Of a stretch of DNA of 64,000 nt, positions 23,419-30,846 are shown piece by piece. The stretch comes from Micromonospora inyonensis (lineage in GTDB: Bacteria > Actinomycetota > Actinomycetes > Mycobacteriales > Micromonosporaceae). The position numbers and the translations under genes were made by a program. The notes below the pieces were generated by a model that saw only the letters and a list, made by a program, of their open reading frames with translations, had not been told where the DNA came from and searched no databases. Within the stretch, counting starts at the first letter, position 1, and each line of letters opens with the position of its first letter. The stretch spans positions 248,001 to 312,000 of the forward strand of contig NZ_FMHU01000001.1 in NCBI RefSeq assembly GCF_900091415.1. The letters are read 5' to 3'.

Positions 23419-25737
23419 ATGGCGACCCTGTTGTACCGGCTCGGCCGGGGCGCGCTACGGCGACGGCGACTCGTCGTCACCCTCTGGCTCGTCGCACTCA
23501 TCGGGCTCGGTGGAGCCGCAGCATTGTTCCGCGGCCCCACGTCGAGCGACTTCACCATGCGGGGCACCGAGTCACAGGATGCTCTCGACCTGCTGGCGAA
23601 GGAGTTCCCGGCGGCCAGCGGCGCCACCGGCACCATCGCGGTCAAGGCACCCGCCGACGGACAGCTCGGCACCCCGCAGGGGCAGGCCGTGGTCCGGGAA
23701 CTGGTGCAGGAAGCCAGCAGCCTGCCCGGCACGGTCGGCGCGGTCGACCCGTTCCAGGCCGGCGCGGTCTCGCCGAACGCCCGGTACGCCCTGATCCAGG
23801 TGCAGTTCTCCGGTGGCGCGGACGAGATCACCGACGAGCAGCGCGAAGCGTACGAGAAGGTCGGCGAACGGGCCGCGAGCCAGGGTTACCAGATCGCCCC
23901 CGGCGGCGAGGTGCTCAACGCCGAGCCGGAGGTCGGCTCGACCGAGGCACTCGGTGTGCTGGTCGCCCTGATCGTGCTGGTGGTGACCTTCGGCTCGCTG
24001 GTCGCGGCCGGGATGACCATGCTCAACGCGCTGATCGGCGTCGGCGCGGGCATGGCCGGGCTCTACGCGCTCAGCGCCGTGATCGACCTGACCAGCACCG
24101 CCCCCATCCTGGCACTGATGCTCGGCCTGGCGGTCGGCATCGACTACTCCCTCTTCATCACCTCCCGGTACCGGCAGAACCTGCTCTCCGGGCTCTCGCC
24201 GGAGGAGGCGGTCGGCCGGGCGGTCGGCACCGCCGGCTCGGCCGTCGTCTTCGCCGGGGCGACCGTGGTCATCGCGCTCGCCGGGCTCGCCGTGGTCAAC
24301 ATTCCGTTCCTGACCGTGATGGGTCTTGCCGCCGCCGGCACGGTCACCGTCGCCGTGCTGGTGGCGATCACCCTGCAACCGGCGCTGCTCGGCTTCGCCG
24401 GCAACCGGGTGCTGCCCCGCAAGCTACGTGCCGCCGTCCCGGCCACGGTGGCCACGTCGGCTGGCGTGGGCACGTCGGCTGGCGTGGGCACGTCCGCTGG
24501 CGTGGGCACGTCCGCTGGCGTGGGCACGTCCGCTGGCGTGGGCACGTCGGCTAGCGTGGGCACGTCGGCTGAGGTGGGCGCTGAGGCAGCCGCCGCGGCC
24601 GAGGACCGCTCCGGCTTCGGGTTCCGCTGGGCCCGGTGGGTCACCCGGCTGCGGATCCCGGTCATCCTGGTCGGCCTGCTCGGGCTGGGGCTGCTCGCCC
24701 TCCCCACCACCGACATGCGGCTGGCCCTGCCGGACGCCGGCACCGCTCCGGTCGGCTCGCCGGCCCGGACCTCCAACGACCTGATCACCGAGGGCTTCGG
24801 GCCGGGCTTCACCGGCCGCCTGGTGGTGGTGGTCTCCGGTGACTCCGCCGAGCGGACCGCCGCCGCGCTGCCCCGGGTCAGCCAGGAGATCCAGGGCACC
24901 GAGGGTGTGCTCGGGGTGGCCCCGCCGCAACTCGCCCCGGACGGCCGGACCGCGCTGCTCGCGGTCATCCCGAAGACCGGCCCGACCGATCAGGCGACCG
25001 AGACGATGGTCCACGACATCCGGGGCGCGGTCGGCGGGATCGACGGCGTCGACGTGCTGCTGACCGGCGTCACCGCGATCGGCATCGACGTGTCGGAGAA
25101 GCTCGCCGACGCGCTCCCGGTCTACCTGCTGCTCGTCGTCGGCCTCTCCGTCCTGCTGCTGATGCTGGTGTTCCGCTCGATCCTGGTGCCGGTCAAGGCG
25201 GCCCTGGGCTTCCTGCTGACCGTCGCGGCGACCTTCGGCATCACCGTGGCGGTCTTCCAGCAGGGCACGCTGGCCGACCTGGTCGGGTTGGACACCCCCG
25301 GGCCGCTGATCAGCTTCCTGCCGATCCTGCTCATCGGCATCCTGTTCGGGCTGGCCATGGACTACGAGGTCTTCCTGGTCTCCAGGATGCGGGAGGACTT
25401 CGTACACGGGGACACCGCCGCCCAGGCCACCATCAACGGAATGGGCCACGGGGCCCGCGTGGTCACCGCCGCCGCCCTGATCATGATCTCGGTCTTCGGG
25501 GGCTTCGTCTTCCTCGACGACCCGGTGATCAAGTCGATGGGCTTCGCACTCGCCGTCGGTGTCGCCATCGACGCCTTCGTGGTGCGGATGACCATCGTCC
25601 CGGCGGTGATGTCGCTCCTCGGCGACACGGCGTGGTGGTTGCCCCGCTGGTTCCAGCGGACCCTGCCGAACGTCGACATCGAGGGCGAGGGGCTCCGCGC
25701 CCATCTCGACGAGAAGGTCACGGCCGGCGCCCGCTGA
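23419..25737 (+). CDS. MMPL/RND-family lipid or drug exporter, 772 aa
   Basis: Twelve-helix RND-type transporter in two halves, each with a large loop followed by helices. First half: VGSTEALGVLVALIVLVV and the proton-relay motif GLAVGIDYSLFITSRYRQNL. Second half: GILFGLAMDYEVFLVSRMRE. A cytosolic loop near residues 345-390 is built of seven 18-base repeats. ATG at 23419 has AAGGAAA upstream. It is the second gene of an operon behind a TetR regulator with a tandem operator, so it probably exports an inducing lipid or toxic compound. A terminator-like hairpin follows the stop. Confidence 0.93.
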   Translation: MATLLYRLGRGALRRRRLVVTLWLVALIGLGGAAALFRGPTSSDFTMRGTESQDALDLLAKEFPAASGATGTIAVKAPADGQLGTPQGQAVVRELVQEASSLPGTVGAVDPFQAGAVSPNARYALIQVQFSGGADEITDEQREAYEKVGERAASQGYQIAPGGEVLNAEPEVGSTEALGVLVALIVLVVTFGSLVAAGMTMLNALIGVGAGMAGLYALSAVIDLTSTAPILALMLGLAVGIDYSLFITSRYRQNLLSGLSPEEAVGRAVGTAGSAVVFAGATVVIALAGLAVVNIPFLTVMGLAAAGTVTVAVLVAITLQPALLGFAGNRVLPRKLRAAVPATVATSAGVGTSAGVGTSAGVGTSAGVGTSAGVGTSASVGTSAEVGAEAAAAAEDRSGFGFRWARWVTRLRIPVILVGLLGLGLLALPTTDMRLALPDAGTAPVGSPARTSNDLITEGFGPGFTGRLVVVVSGDSAERTAAALPRVSQEIQGTEGVLGVAPPQLAPDGRTALLAVIPKTGPTDQATETMVHDIRGAVGGIDGVDVLLTGVTAIGIDVSEKLADALPVYLLLVVGLSVLLLMLVFRSILVPVKAALGFLLTVAATFGITVAVFQQGTLADLVGLDTPGPLISFLPILLIGILFGLAMDYEVFLVSRMREDFVHGDTAAQATINGMGHGARVVTAAALIMISVFGGFVFLDDPVIKSMGFALAVGVAIDAFVVRMTIVPAVMSLLGDTAWWLPRWFQRTLPNVDIEGEGLRAHLDEKVTAGAR
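24451..24576 (+). repeat. Seven 18-base tandem repeats inside mmpL
   Basis: Units of the type GGCACGTCCGCTGGCGTG, seven in a row, three of them identical, encode (G/A)TSAGV hexapeptides in the loop between the two transporter halves. In frame, so copy-number change would not disrupt the protein. Confidence 0.92.
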
Positions 25738-25748
25738 CCTTCCAGCCG

Positions 25749-25788
25749 CCACCTCACCCCGCCCTGACACCGGGCCGGGGTGAGGTGG
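25749..25788. terminator. Hairpin between the convergent mmpL and esterase genes
   Basis: CCACCTCACCCC (25749-25760) pairs with GGGGTGAGGTGG (25777-25788), a 12-base stem just after the mmpL stop. Its right arm overlaps the left end of the twin-hairpin repeat, so the two structures would compete. Confidence 0.6.
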
Positions 25789-25843
25789 ATGCAGGGGCCC
25801 CCTGCAGTACAAAAAGCGGTAACAGGGGTCCCCTGCATCCACC
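25784..25843 (+). repeat. Twin-hairpin dispersed repeat, copy 1
   Basis: Starts GGTGGATGCAGGGG and ends CCCCTGCATCCACC, a perfect 14-base terminal inverted repeat. Inside are two short palindromes around CAGGGG/CCCCTG and the spacer ACAAAAAGCGGTAAC. It sits between convergent stops. Three other copies occur in the window. Confidence 0.88.
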
Positions 25844-25869
25844 CCGACCGGCCGCCGGCCCGGGACGAC

Positions 25870-27126
25870 TCAGGTGCCGGCCGGGTACGTTTCCAGTTCG
25901 CCCGGGGTGGTCAGGGCCGGCAGCGGGTGCAGGGCGCTGGTCTCGTCGCACCAGACGAAGGCGTCGTAGCGCTCGCCCAGCCGGGTGGGCACGTAGTTGG
26001 ACCGCGACTCCAGGGACGGGTCGTAGACCACCCCGATCGCCCGGTGGTCGACGGTGTCGGTGACCCAGTCCGGCTGGTCCGCACCGTCGAAGACCAGCAC
26101 CGCCCGCTCCGGCAGCAGCTCGTGCAGCCGGTGTTCCAGCGAGCCCGGGCGAGCCGGCGGGGCGGTCATCGTCTCGGCCGCCGATCCCCAGCGCGGCGCG
26201 GCCACCAGGCCGCCCCGGTAGCTGCCGAACCCGACCAGCACCACCGCCGCGTCACCGTGCCGTTCGCGGGCGAGTTGCCCGAGGTTGACCAGGCCGGCGC
26301 GGGCCATGTCGGTGGCCCGGGCGTCGCCGACATGGGTGTTGTGCGCCCAGACCACACCGCGGGAGCCGGGTCCGTACCGGTCCAGCAGGCGGTCCAGGGT
26401 GTCCGCCATGTGGATGTCGCGGACGTTCCAGGACTCCTCCCCACCGGCCACCATGACCCGGTAGTACCGCTCCGCGCCCGCCACCACCTCGGCGTTCTGC
26501 CAGGCCGAGAAGCGGTCCGCGCCGTCGGCGGTGGCCTGTTCCCGGGTACGCGCCAACAGGCGCACCACCTCCTCCTCGCAGCGCGCCGAGACGAACCGGC
26601 TGGCCAGCCCGTACTCCTCGGGTCGTTTGCCGTACGGCTCGAAGCAGCGGTACGCCTCCTGCGCGGCCTCCAACGACGCCGGGTCCTCCTCGCCCAGATA
26701 GTCGAAGATGGCCTGCATCGACTCCCAGAGGCTGTAGACGTCCAGACCGTGGAAGCCGGCGCGGCCCGCCTGCCCCCGGTCCACGTTCCACGCGCGCAGC
26801 CAACGGCAGAAGCGGGCCACCTCGGCGTTCGCCCACATCCAGGTCGGCCAGCGCTCGAAGCGTTCCAGTGCGACCAGGGGGTCGGCAGCAGCGCGCGGGG
26901 CGGCGGTGACCGAGCGGTGCACCCGGTCGCAGTCCGGCCAGTCCCCCTCCACCGCCACGAAGGAGAAACCGCACTCCGCGATCAGGCGGCGGGTGAGCTG
27001 CTCCCGTAGCCGGTAGTAGTCGTAGGTGCCGTGCGTCGCCTCGCCGAGCATGACGATCCGGGCGTCGGCGACACGCGCCAGCAACGGGTCGAAGTCGCTC
27101 GGTGCGCCGAGCCGCTGGACCAGCAT
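25870..27126 (-). CDS. Erythromycin-esterase-family protein, 418 aa
   Basis: Family signature LGEATHGTYDYYRLREQLT with the catalytic-type His, VAVEGDWPDC, and a second conserved His in VVWAHNTHVGDA; length is typical. Members include the Ere macrolide esterases, but most actinomycete members have untested substrates. ATG at 27126 has no clear ribosome site; TAGCCG lies 5 bases upstream, in the arm of an inverted repeat shared with the divergent DUF2795 gene. An Erm-type methylase gene lies just beyond, and an exporter gene converges on it, so a role against a ribosome-targeting macrolide is conceivable but not shown. Confidence 0.85.
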   Translation of the reverse strand: MLVQRLGAPSDFDPLLARVADARIVMLGEATHGTYDYYRLREQLTRRLIAECGFSFVAVEGDWPDCDRVHRSVTAAPRAAADPLVALERFERWPTWMWANAEVARFCRWLRAWNVDRGQAGRAGFHGLDVYSLWESMQAIFDYLGEEDPASLEAAQEAYRCFEPYGKRPEEYGLASRFVSARCEEEVVRLLARTREQATADGADRFSAWQNAEVVAGAERYYRVMVAGGEESWNVRDIHMADTLDRLLDRYGPGSRGVVWAHNTHVGDARATDMARAGLVNLGQLARERHGDAAVVLVGFGSYRGGLVAAPRWGSAAETMTAPPARPGSLEHRLHELLPERAVLVFDGADQPDWVTDTVDHRAIGVVYDPSLESRSNYVPTRLGERYDAFVWCDETSALHPLPALTTPGELETYPAGT

Positions 27127-27131
27127 GTCCG

Positions 27132-27192
27132 CGGCTACCCGAGGCGGGTCGGCGCAAACCCGGGGTGTGCGCCGACCGCCAGCGGGTAGCCG
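27132..27192. promoter_or_regulatory. Nested inverted repeats between divergent genes
   Basis: Outer arms CGGCTACCCG (27132-27141) and CGGGTAGCCG (27183-27192) each end 5-6 bases from one of the two divergent ATGs. Inner arms GGTCGGCGCA (27147-27156) and TGCGCCGACC (27168-27177) form a 10-base stem. The symmetry fits one regulator controlling both genes, or two near-leaderless starts with a TAGCCG -10-like box. Confidence 0.55.
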
Positions 27193-27198
27193 GCGTCC

Positions 27199-27390
27199 AT
27201 GACGGTCACCGACGGGCAGTGGTGGGAGTACCTGACCGGACTGGACTACCCGGTTTCCCGGGAGGACCTGGTCCGTCGGGCCCAGGAGGTCGGCGCGGGC
27301 ACCGAACTGCTCCAGGCCCTCCGGGCGTTGCCGGTCGGGGAGTTCGCCTCGGCCGACGAGCTGACCGACGCACTGGCCACCCTCGCCTGA
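27199..27390 (+). CDS. DUF2795-domain small protein, 63 aa
   Basis: DUF2795 is a short helical domain of unknown function: LTGLDYPVSREDLVRRAQEV then ALPVGEFASADELTDALATL. Length matches a single-domain member. It diverges from the esterase gene over a region with nested inverted repeats. No ribosome site stands out; the gene may be nearly leaderless. Confidence 0.82.
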   Translation: MTVTDGQWWEYLTGLDYPVSREDLVRRAQEVGAGTELLQALRALPVGEFASADELTDALATLA

Positions 27391-27455
27391 CCGCCGGAAC
27401 GCCGGAACGCCGGAACGTCGGTGCCGGTCAGCCCCGTCGGGCGTGCAGGCGCCGG

Positions 27456-28259
27456 TCAGGCCCGTCGGGCGTGCAGCAGCCGGAACAGCACCAGCCACTG
27501 CTCCGGCCAGACCGCGCCGACCGGGGTCGCCGGGTCGAGCCGGACCGCGCGCAGCGCCGCGTCGACCCGGGGCCTCGGGTGCGCCGCCCGAAGCGAGGCC
27601 GCGAGCGAGCCGCCGACCCCGCCGAAACCCAGCTCCACCATCCTCCGGTACGCCGGCAGCGCCACCGTCGGCAGCAGCGGCTCCGGCCGTCGTCCCAGGC
27701 GCAGGATCCCGGCGTCGACCCGGGGCACCGGGCGGAACGCCGTCCGGGGCACCCGACCGGCCAGCCGCCAGGAGAACTCGGGCCAGGTCGAGACGGTCAG
27801 CCGGGTCCACCTGCCGTAGTTCCCGCTGCGTTTACGGGCGTATTCGAGCTGGGTGAGCAGGGTCGCGGAGCGCAGCCCCGGCGCGGCGAGGCACCAGCGC
27901 ACCACGGCGGCCGTCAGCGACCAGGGGATGTTGCCGACCACGGCGAACGGCTCCTCCGGCGGTGCCACCGTGAGGAAGTCCACCGGCCGGTGGTCGACCC
28001 CGGGCAGCGCCGCGCAGACCGCAGCCAGGTCGGCGGTGACGGTCGGGTCGACCTCGTACGCGACGAGTCGCCGGCAGTGGGCGGCCAGCGGCCGGGTCAG
28101 CTGACCCCGACCGGCACCCACCTCCAGCAGCAGGTCGTCCGGGTCGGGGCGGGCTGCCCGGACGAACCGCGCGACGGCGGCCGGGTCGGTGAGGGAGTTC
28201 TGGGACAGTACGCGACGGGAGCGGTCGCGTGCGGTGGTACGAGTTCGGCGGGGCGCCAC
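27456..28259 (-). CDS. Erm-type 23S rRNA adenine N6-methyltransferase, 267 aa
   Basis: KsgA/Erm-family enzyme. The order fits Erm: SQNSLTDPAAVARFVRAA, SAM-binding LEVGAGRGQLT (residues 46-56), AYEVDP and the catalytic NIPWS (110-114, NIPF/NIPY in Erm). C-terminal helical domain ends WLVLFRLLHARRA. Erm enzymes methylate A2058 and block macrolide, lincosamide and streptogramin binding; relatives serve as self-protection in macrolide producers. GTG at 28259 has AGGAC about 8 bases upstream. A twin-hairpin repeat lies 131-188 bases upstream and could affect its transcript. No macrolide synthase is in the window. Confidence 0.88.
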   Translation of the reverse strand: MAPRRTRTTARDRSRRVLSQNSLTDPAAVARFVRAARPDPDDLLLEVGAGRGQLTRPLAAHCRRLVAYEVDPTVTADLAAVCAALPGVDHRPVDFLTVAPPEEPFAVVGNIPWSLTAAVVRWCLAAPGLRSATLLTQLEYARKRSGNYGRWTRLTVSTWPEFSWRLAGRVPRTAFRPVPRVDAGILRLGRRPEPLLPTVALPAYRRMVELGFGGVGGSLAASLRAAHPRPRVDAALRAVRLDPATPVGAVWPEQWLVLFRLLHARRA

Positions 28260-28568
28260 GGGTTCGTCCTGTCTGCCGCCGGACGGCGGCGATGCGGACA
28301 GGCAGCGCGGAGCGGGACCTGTCCGGGCGGATCGGGACTCGGACGACCCTGGGCAACGGCGGAACACGCGACACCAGCCCCACCCGCTGAGGTGCATGCA
28401 GGGGACCCCTGTTACCGCTTTTTGTCGTGCAGGGGTCCCCTGCTACCAACCCACCCCGCACGGCGGCAGGGTGTGACGGTGGGAGACGACCGCACTGCGG
28501 TGCCACCGCGCGGCCTGCGCGTACGCGGCCGTGCGGTTCAGGACCGCGTCAACTCGGACGTGGAGCGG
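28260..28568. other. Intergenic region upstream of the erm-type gene
   Basis: 309 bases without a credible gene apart from the dispersed repeat at 28391-28447. No leader-peptide frame of the kind that attenuates inducible erm genes was recognised, though one could be missed by eye. Confidence 0.5.
28391..28447 (-). repeat. Twin-hairpin dispersed repeat, copy 2 (inverted)
   Basis: Reads GGTGCATGCAGGGGACCCCT then GTTACCGCTTTTTGTCGTGC then a CAGGGG/CCCCTG palindrome on the plus strand, that is, the reverse complement of copy 1. It shares TTTTTGTCGTGCAGGGGTCC with copy 4. Confidence 0.88.
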
Positions 28569-28688
28569 TCAGGCGTGGCGGGCGTACCGGCCGGCCAGGG
28601 CCGGACGCCGGACTCGCGGGCGGGCCGTCAGGAGCTGGCCCCACGCGGCCGGCATCGCGGCCACGTCGATCAGGGCATGCGTGATCAT
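28569..28688 (-). CDS. Possible small protein, 39 aa
   Basis: MITHALIDVAAMPAAWGQLL then an Arg/Pro/Ala-rich tail. Almost every codon ends in G or C, as in true genes here, but no ribosome site or family is recognised. It may be spurious. Confidence 0.3.
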   Translation of the reverse strand: MITHALIDVAAMPAAWGQLLTARPRVRRPALAGRYARHA

Positions 28689-28861
28689 GCCCGCACCGTA
28701 GCCCCCGCCCTGTCCCCTCCGCCTTCCCTTTTTCGTCCCCGCGCAGCCGTCCGAAGGTCGCGCCGGGTGCAGGGGACGGGTCCGTTCACCCTGCCGGACT
28801 ACTGAATAGGCGAGCAGCCCGGCCGATGGGTCGCCGTGACGCGGGTGGGTGGCCCCGGGCG

Positions 28862-29764
28862 TCAGGAGAGGACGATGGTCCGCGAGGTGGCACGGGACTG
28901 TTCGGCGGCGGCGAGGACGGCGACCACCTCGCGGCCGAAGCGGACGTCGCAGTGGTGGTCCCGGGTACCCGCGTCGATCTCCTCGACCAGTTGGTCGACG
29001 GCGATGCCGAAGGCGGCGACCGGGCGGCCGTCCCCGGGCGGCAGGACCGCGACGCCGTTCTCACCGAAGAAGACCACGTCCCGGGTCACCGCCTCCGGCG
29101 GTGCGTCCAGGGTCAACGACATCGCGCTGGTGGCCCCGCCGTCATGGGTGAGCAGCAGGTGCACCAGCCCACGCGGCCCGTCCGTGGTGGTCACCCGGGT
29201 CACCCGGCCGAGCACCGGCAGGATCTGGGAGAGCGCGTGCGGGCCGATGTCCCAGAGTGCGCCGTGCTCCCGCCGCCAGGCCGAGTCCGCGTACGGCGTC
29301 TCCGGCTCGAAGATCGAGGAGAACAGGGTGGCCCGCGCGTGGTGCCAGCCGCCTGCGGCGGCGGTCGCGCCGAGGAAGCCCACCACGTTCGGGTGGAAAC
29401 GTTGGGTGAAGAAGACGATCGAGGCGACGCCGGACTGCTCGGCGGCGGCGACCACCCGGTCGGCGTCGGCCAGGTCCAGCGCCAACGGCTTGTCCAGCAG
29501 CAGGTGCCGGCCGGCGGTGGCGGCGCGGACCGCGATCTCCGCCTGCACGTCCGGCGGTAGGGCCACGGCGACCGCGTCCACCGCGTCGATCAGCGCGTCC
29601 ACCTCGTCGTACGTGGGCACGCCGTGCCGCCGCGCCAGCGCGGCGGCCTTCTCCGGGGTACGCCCCCACACCCCGGCCAGCTCGGCGCGTGGATGCGCGG
29701 ACAGTGCCGCCGCGTGCGTCTCCGCCGCCCAGTGACCGGTGCCGAACAGCCCGAACCTCAGCAA
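28862..29764 (-). CDS. Gfo/Idh/MocA-family NAD(P)-dependent oxidoreductase, 300 aa
   Basis: Rossmann start RFGLFGTGHWAAETH with GxGxxA-type dinucleotide loop, then ALPPDVQAEIA and the family signature LLLDKPLALDL, whose Lys is the usual active-site lysine of the EKP-like motif. The C-terminal beta-sheet domain is present. Substrate is probably a sugar or inositol derivative but cannot be named. The start is a TTG at 29764 with a G-rich GGGGGTGCGGG directly upstream; no ATG or GTG fits the frame better. Divergent from the small membrane-protein pair. Confidence 0.88.
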   Translation of the reverse strand: MLRFGLFGTGHWAAETHAAALSAHPRAELAGVWGRTPEKAAALARRHGVPTYDEVDALIDAVDAVAVALPPDVQAEIAVRAATAGRHLLLDKPLALDLADADRVVAAAEQSGVASIVFFTQRFHPNVVGFLGATAAAGGWHHARATLFSSIFEPETPYADSAWRREHGALWDIGPHALSQILPVLGRVTRVTTTDGPRGLVHLLLTHDGGATSAMSLTLDAPPEAVTRDVVFFGENGVAVLPPGDGRPVAAFGIAVDQLVEEIDAGTRDHHCDVRFGREVVAVLAAAEQSRATSRTIVLS

Positions 29765-29884
29765 CCCGCACCCCCATCGCTCGTGCGTCCCGACCGGTGG
29801 TCCGGCCCGCGCCCTACGCTAGTGCGCCCGTCAGGCGGACGCAGCCGAGCCGCAGGGTGCCCCGAAGGCGACCGGAACCCTGAG

Positions 29885-29890
29885 TACGCT
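29885..29890 (+). promoter_or_regulatory. -10 box (TACGCT) ahead of a leaderless mini-ORF
   Basis: TACGCT matches TANNNT and ends 6 bases before GTG at 29897, placing transcription start on that GTG. Confidence 0.45.
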
Positions 29891-29896
29891 GTCCCG

Positions 29897-29929
29897 GTGA
29901 CCGAGGTAGCGACGGGGTGGCCCCGATGA
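29897..29929 (+). CDS. Candidate leaderless 10-codon mini-ORF coupled to the next gene
   Basis: GTG followed by codons for TEVATGWPR and TGA. The GTG sits 6 bases after TACGCT, and the TGA overlaps the ATG of the following membrane-protein gene (ATGA). It would let a leaderless transcript deliver ribosomes to an internal start by coupling. Very short, so evidence rests on spacing and overlap only. Confidence 0.35.
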   Translation: MTEVATGWPR

Positions 29930-30321
29930 CCAGTGCCGCCGCAGCCGGCTCACCCGTGGACGGGGTCCTCGCGACCGTCACGATCGTGCTGTCGCTCGTA
30001 CTCGCGGCGTGGAGCCTGGTGACGGCGGCCCGCAACCGGCCACCGGACCGCACCCACCTGCTCGGCCTGGCCGTGCTGGAGATCGCGCTGCTGGCGCTGA
30101 CCGTGGTCGCCCTGGTGGCGCTCGGCGGGGGCGACCGGCCGGGCGAGCCGGGCGCGTTCGCCGGCTACCTCGTGACGCTGGTCTTCCTGCCGCCGCTGGC
30201 GGGCGTGCTGGCCAGGATGGAGCCCACCCGCTGGGGCGCGGCGATCATCGGCGTGGTCTGCCTGGTGCTCCCGGTGGTGGTGGTCCGGCTCCAGCAGACC
30301 TGGGCGGTCGTCGGTGGCTGA
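29926..30321 (+). CDS. Integral membrane protein, 131 aa
   Basis: About four transmembrane helices: GVLATVTIVLSLVLAAWSLV, LLGLAVLEIALLALTVVALV, FAGYLVTLVFLPPLAGVLA and AAIIGVVCLVLPVVVVRL, separated by short loops. Typical of uncharacterised actinobacterial membrane proteins; no catalytic motif. ATG at 29926 overlaps a possible 10-codon mini-ORF; GTG at 29917 is an alternative. Overlaps the next membrane-protein gene by 8 bases, so the two are co-translated. Confidence 0.8.
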   Translation: MTSAAAAGSPVDGVLATVTIVLSLVLAAWSLVTAARNRPPDRTHLLGLAVLEIALLALTVVALVALGGGDRPGEPGAFAGYLVTLVFLPPLAGVLARMEPTRWGAAIIGVVCLVLPVVVVRLQQTWAVVGG

Positions 30322-30787
30322 CCGACCGGAGAAACCACCAGCGGCGGACCGACCGGCAGCCCCGTCGGCGGTGACGTCCGCCCGGACGCCGGAACGTGCC
30401 ACCAGCCGGGGGCCGGGACGGCTGCTGATCGCCGTCTACCTGCTCTTCGCCATCGCGGCGACCTCGCGGGCCGGACTCCAGATCCTCACGAGGTTCGACG
30501 AGGCCCCGCTGGCGTACCTGCTCTCCGCGCTGGCCGCGGTCATCTACATCGTGGCGACCGTCGGGTTGGCCCGGGGCGGGCGCGCCGGTCGCCGCACCGC
30601 CCTGGCCTGCTGCACGATCGAACTGGTCGGGGTGCTCGGGGTGGGCGCGCTCAGCCTGGTCGACCCGGCACTCTTCCCGGACGACACGGTCTGGTCCGGG
30701 TTCGGCAGCGGCTACGGCTACGTCCCGCTGGTGCTGCCGGTGCTCGGCCTGCTCTGGCTCCACCGCACCCGGCACGAGCGGACCTGA
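30314..30787 (+). CDS. Integral membrane protein, 157 aa
   Basis: A Pro/Ala-rich cytosolic N-terminus of about 35 residues, then four helices: LLIAVYLLFAIAATSRAGL, AYLLSALAAVIYIVATVGLA, ALACCTIELVGVLGVGALSL and VPLVLPVLGLLWLH. The GTG start overlaps the previous stop by 8 bases, so this and the preceding gene probably form a two-component membrane pair. Family not recognised beyond that. Confidence 0.82.
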   Translation: MADRPEKPPAADRPAAPSAVTSARTPERATSRGPGRLLIAVYLLFAIAATSRAGLQILTRFDEAPLAYLLSALAAVIYIVATVGLARGGRAGRRTALACCTIELVGVLGVGALSLVDPALFPDDTVWSGFGSGYGYVPLVLPVLGLLWLHRTRHERT

Positions 30788-30796
30788 CCCACGCCT

Positions 30797-30834
30797 GACT
30801 CCCCGCCCGAGCGGCGGCTGCGGGCAGGGAGTCA
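30797..30834. terminator. Hairpin between convergent genes
   Basis: TGACTCCCCGCCCG pairs with CGGGCAGGGAGTCA with one mismatch, between the membrane-protein stop at 30787 and the SDR stop at 30847. Likely a bidirectional terminator. Confidence 0.65.
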
Positions 30835-30846
30835 GCGGGACACGGA

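Noticed and set aside
24451..24576. CRISPR array
   Set aside because: Units are adjacent 18-base coding repeats with no spacers.
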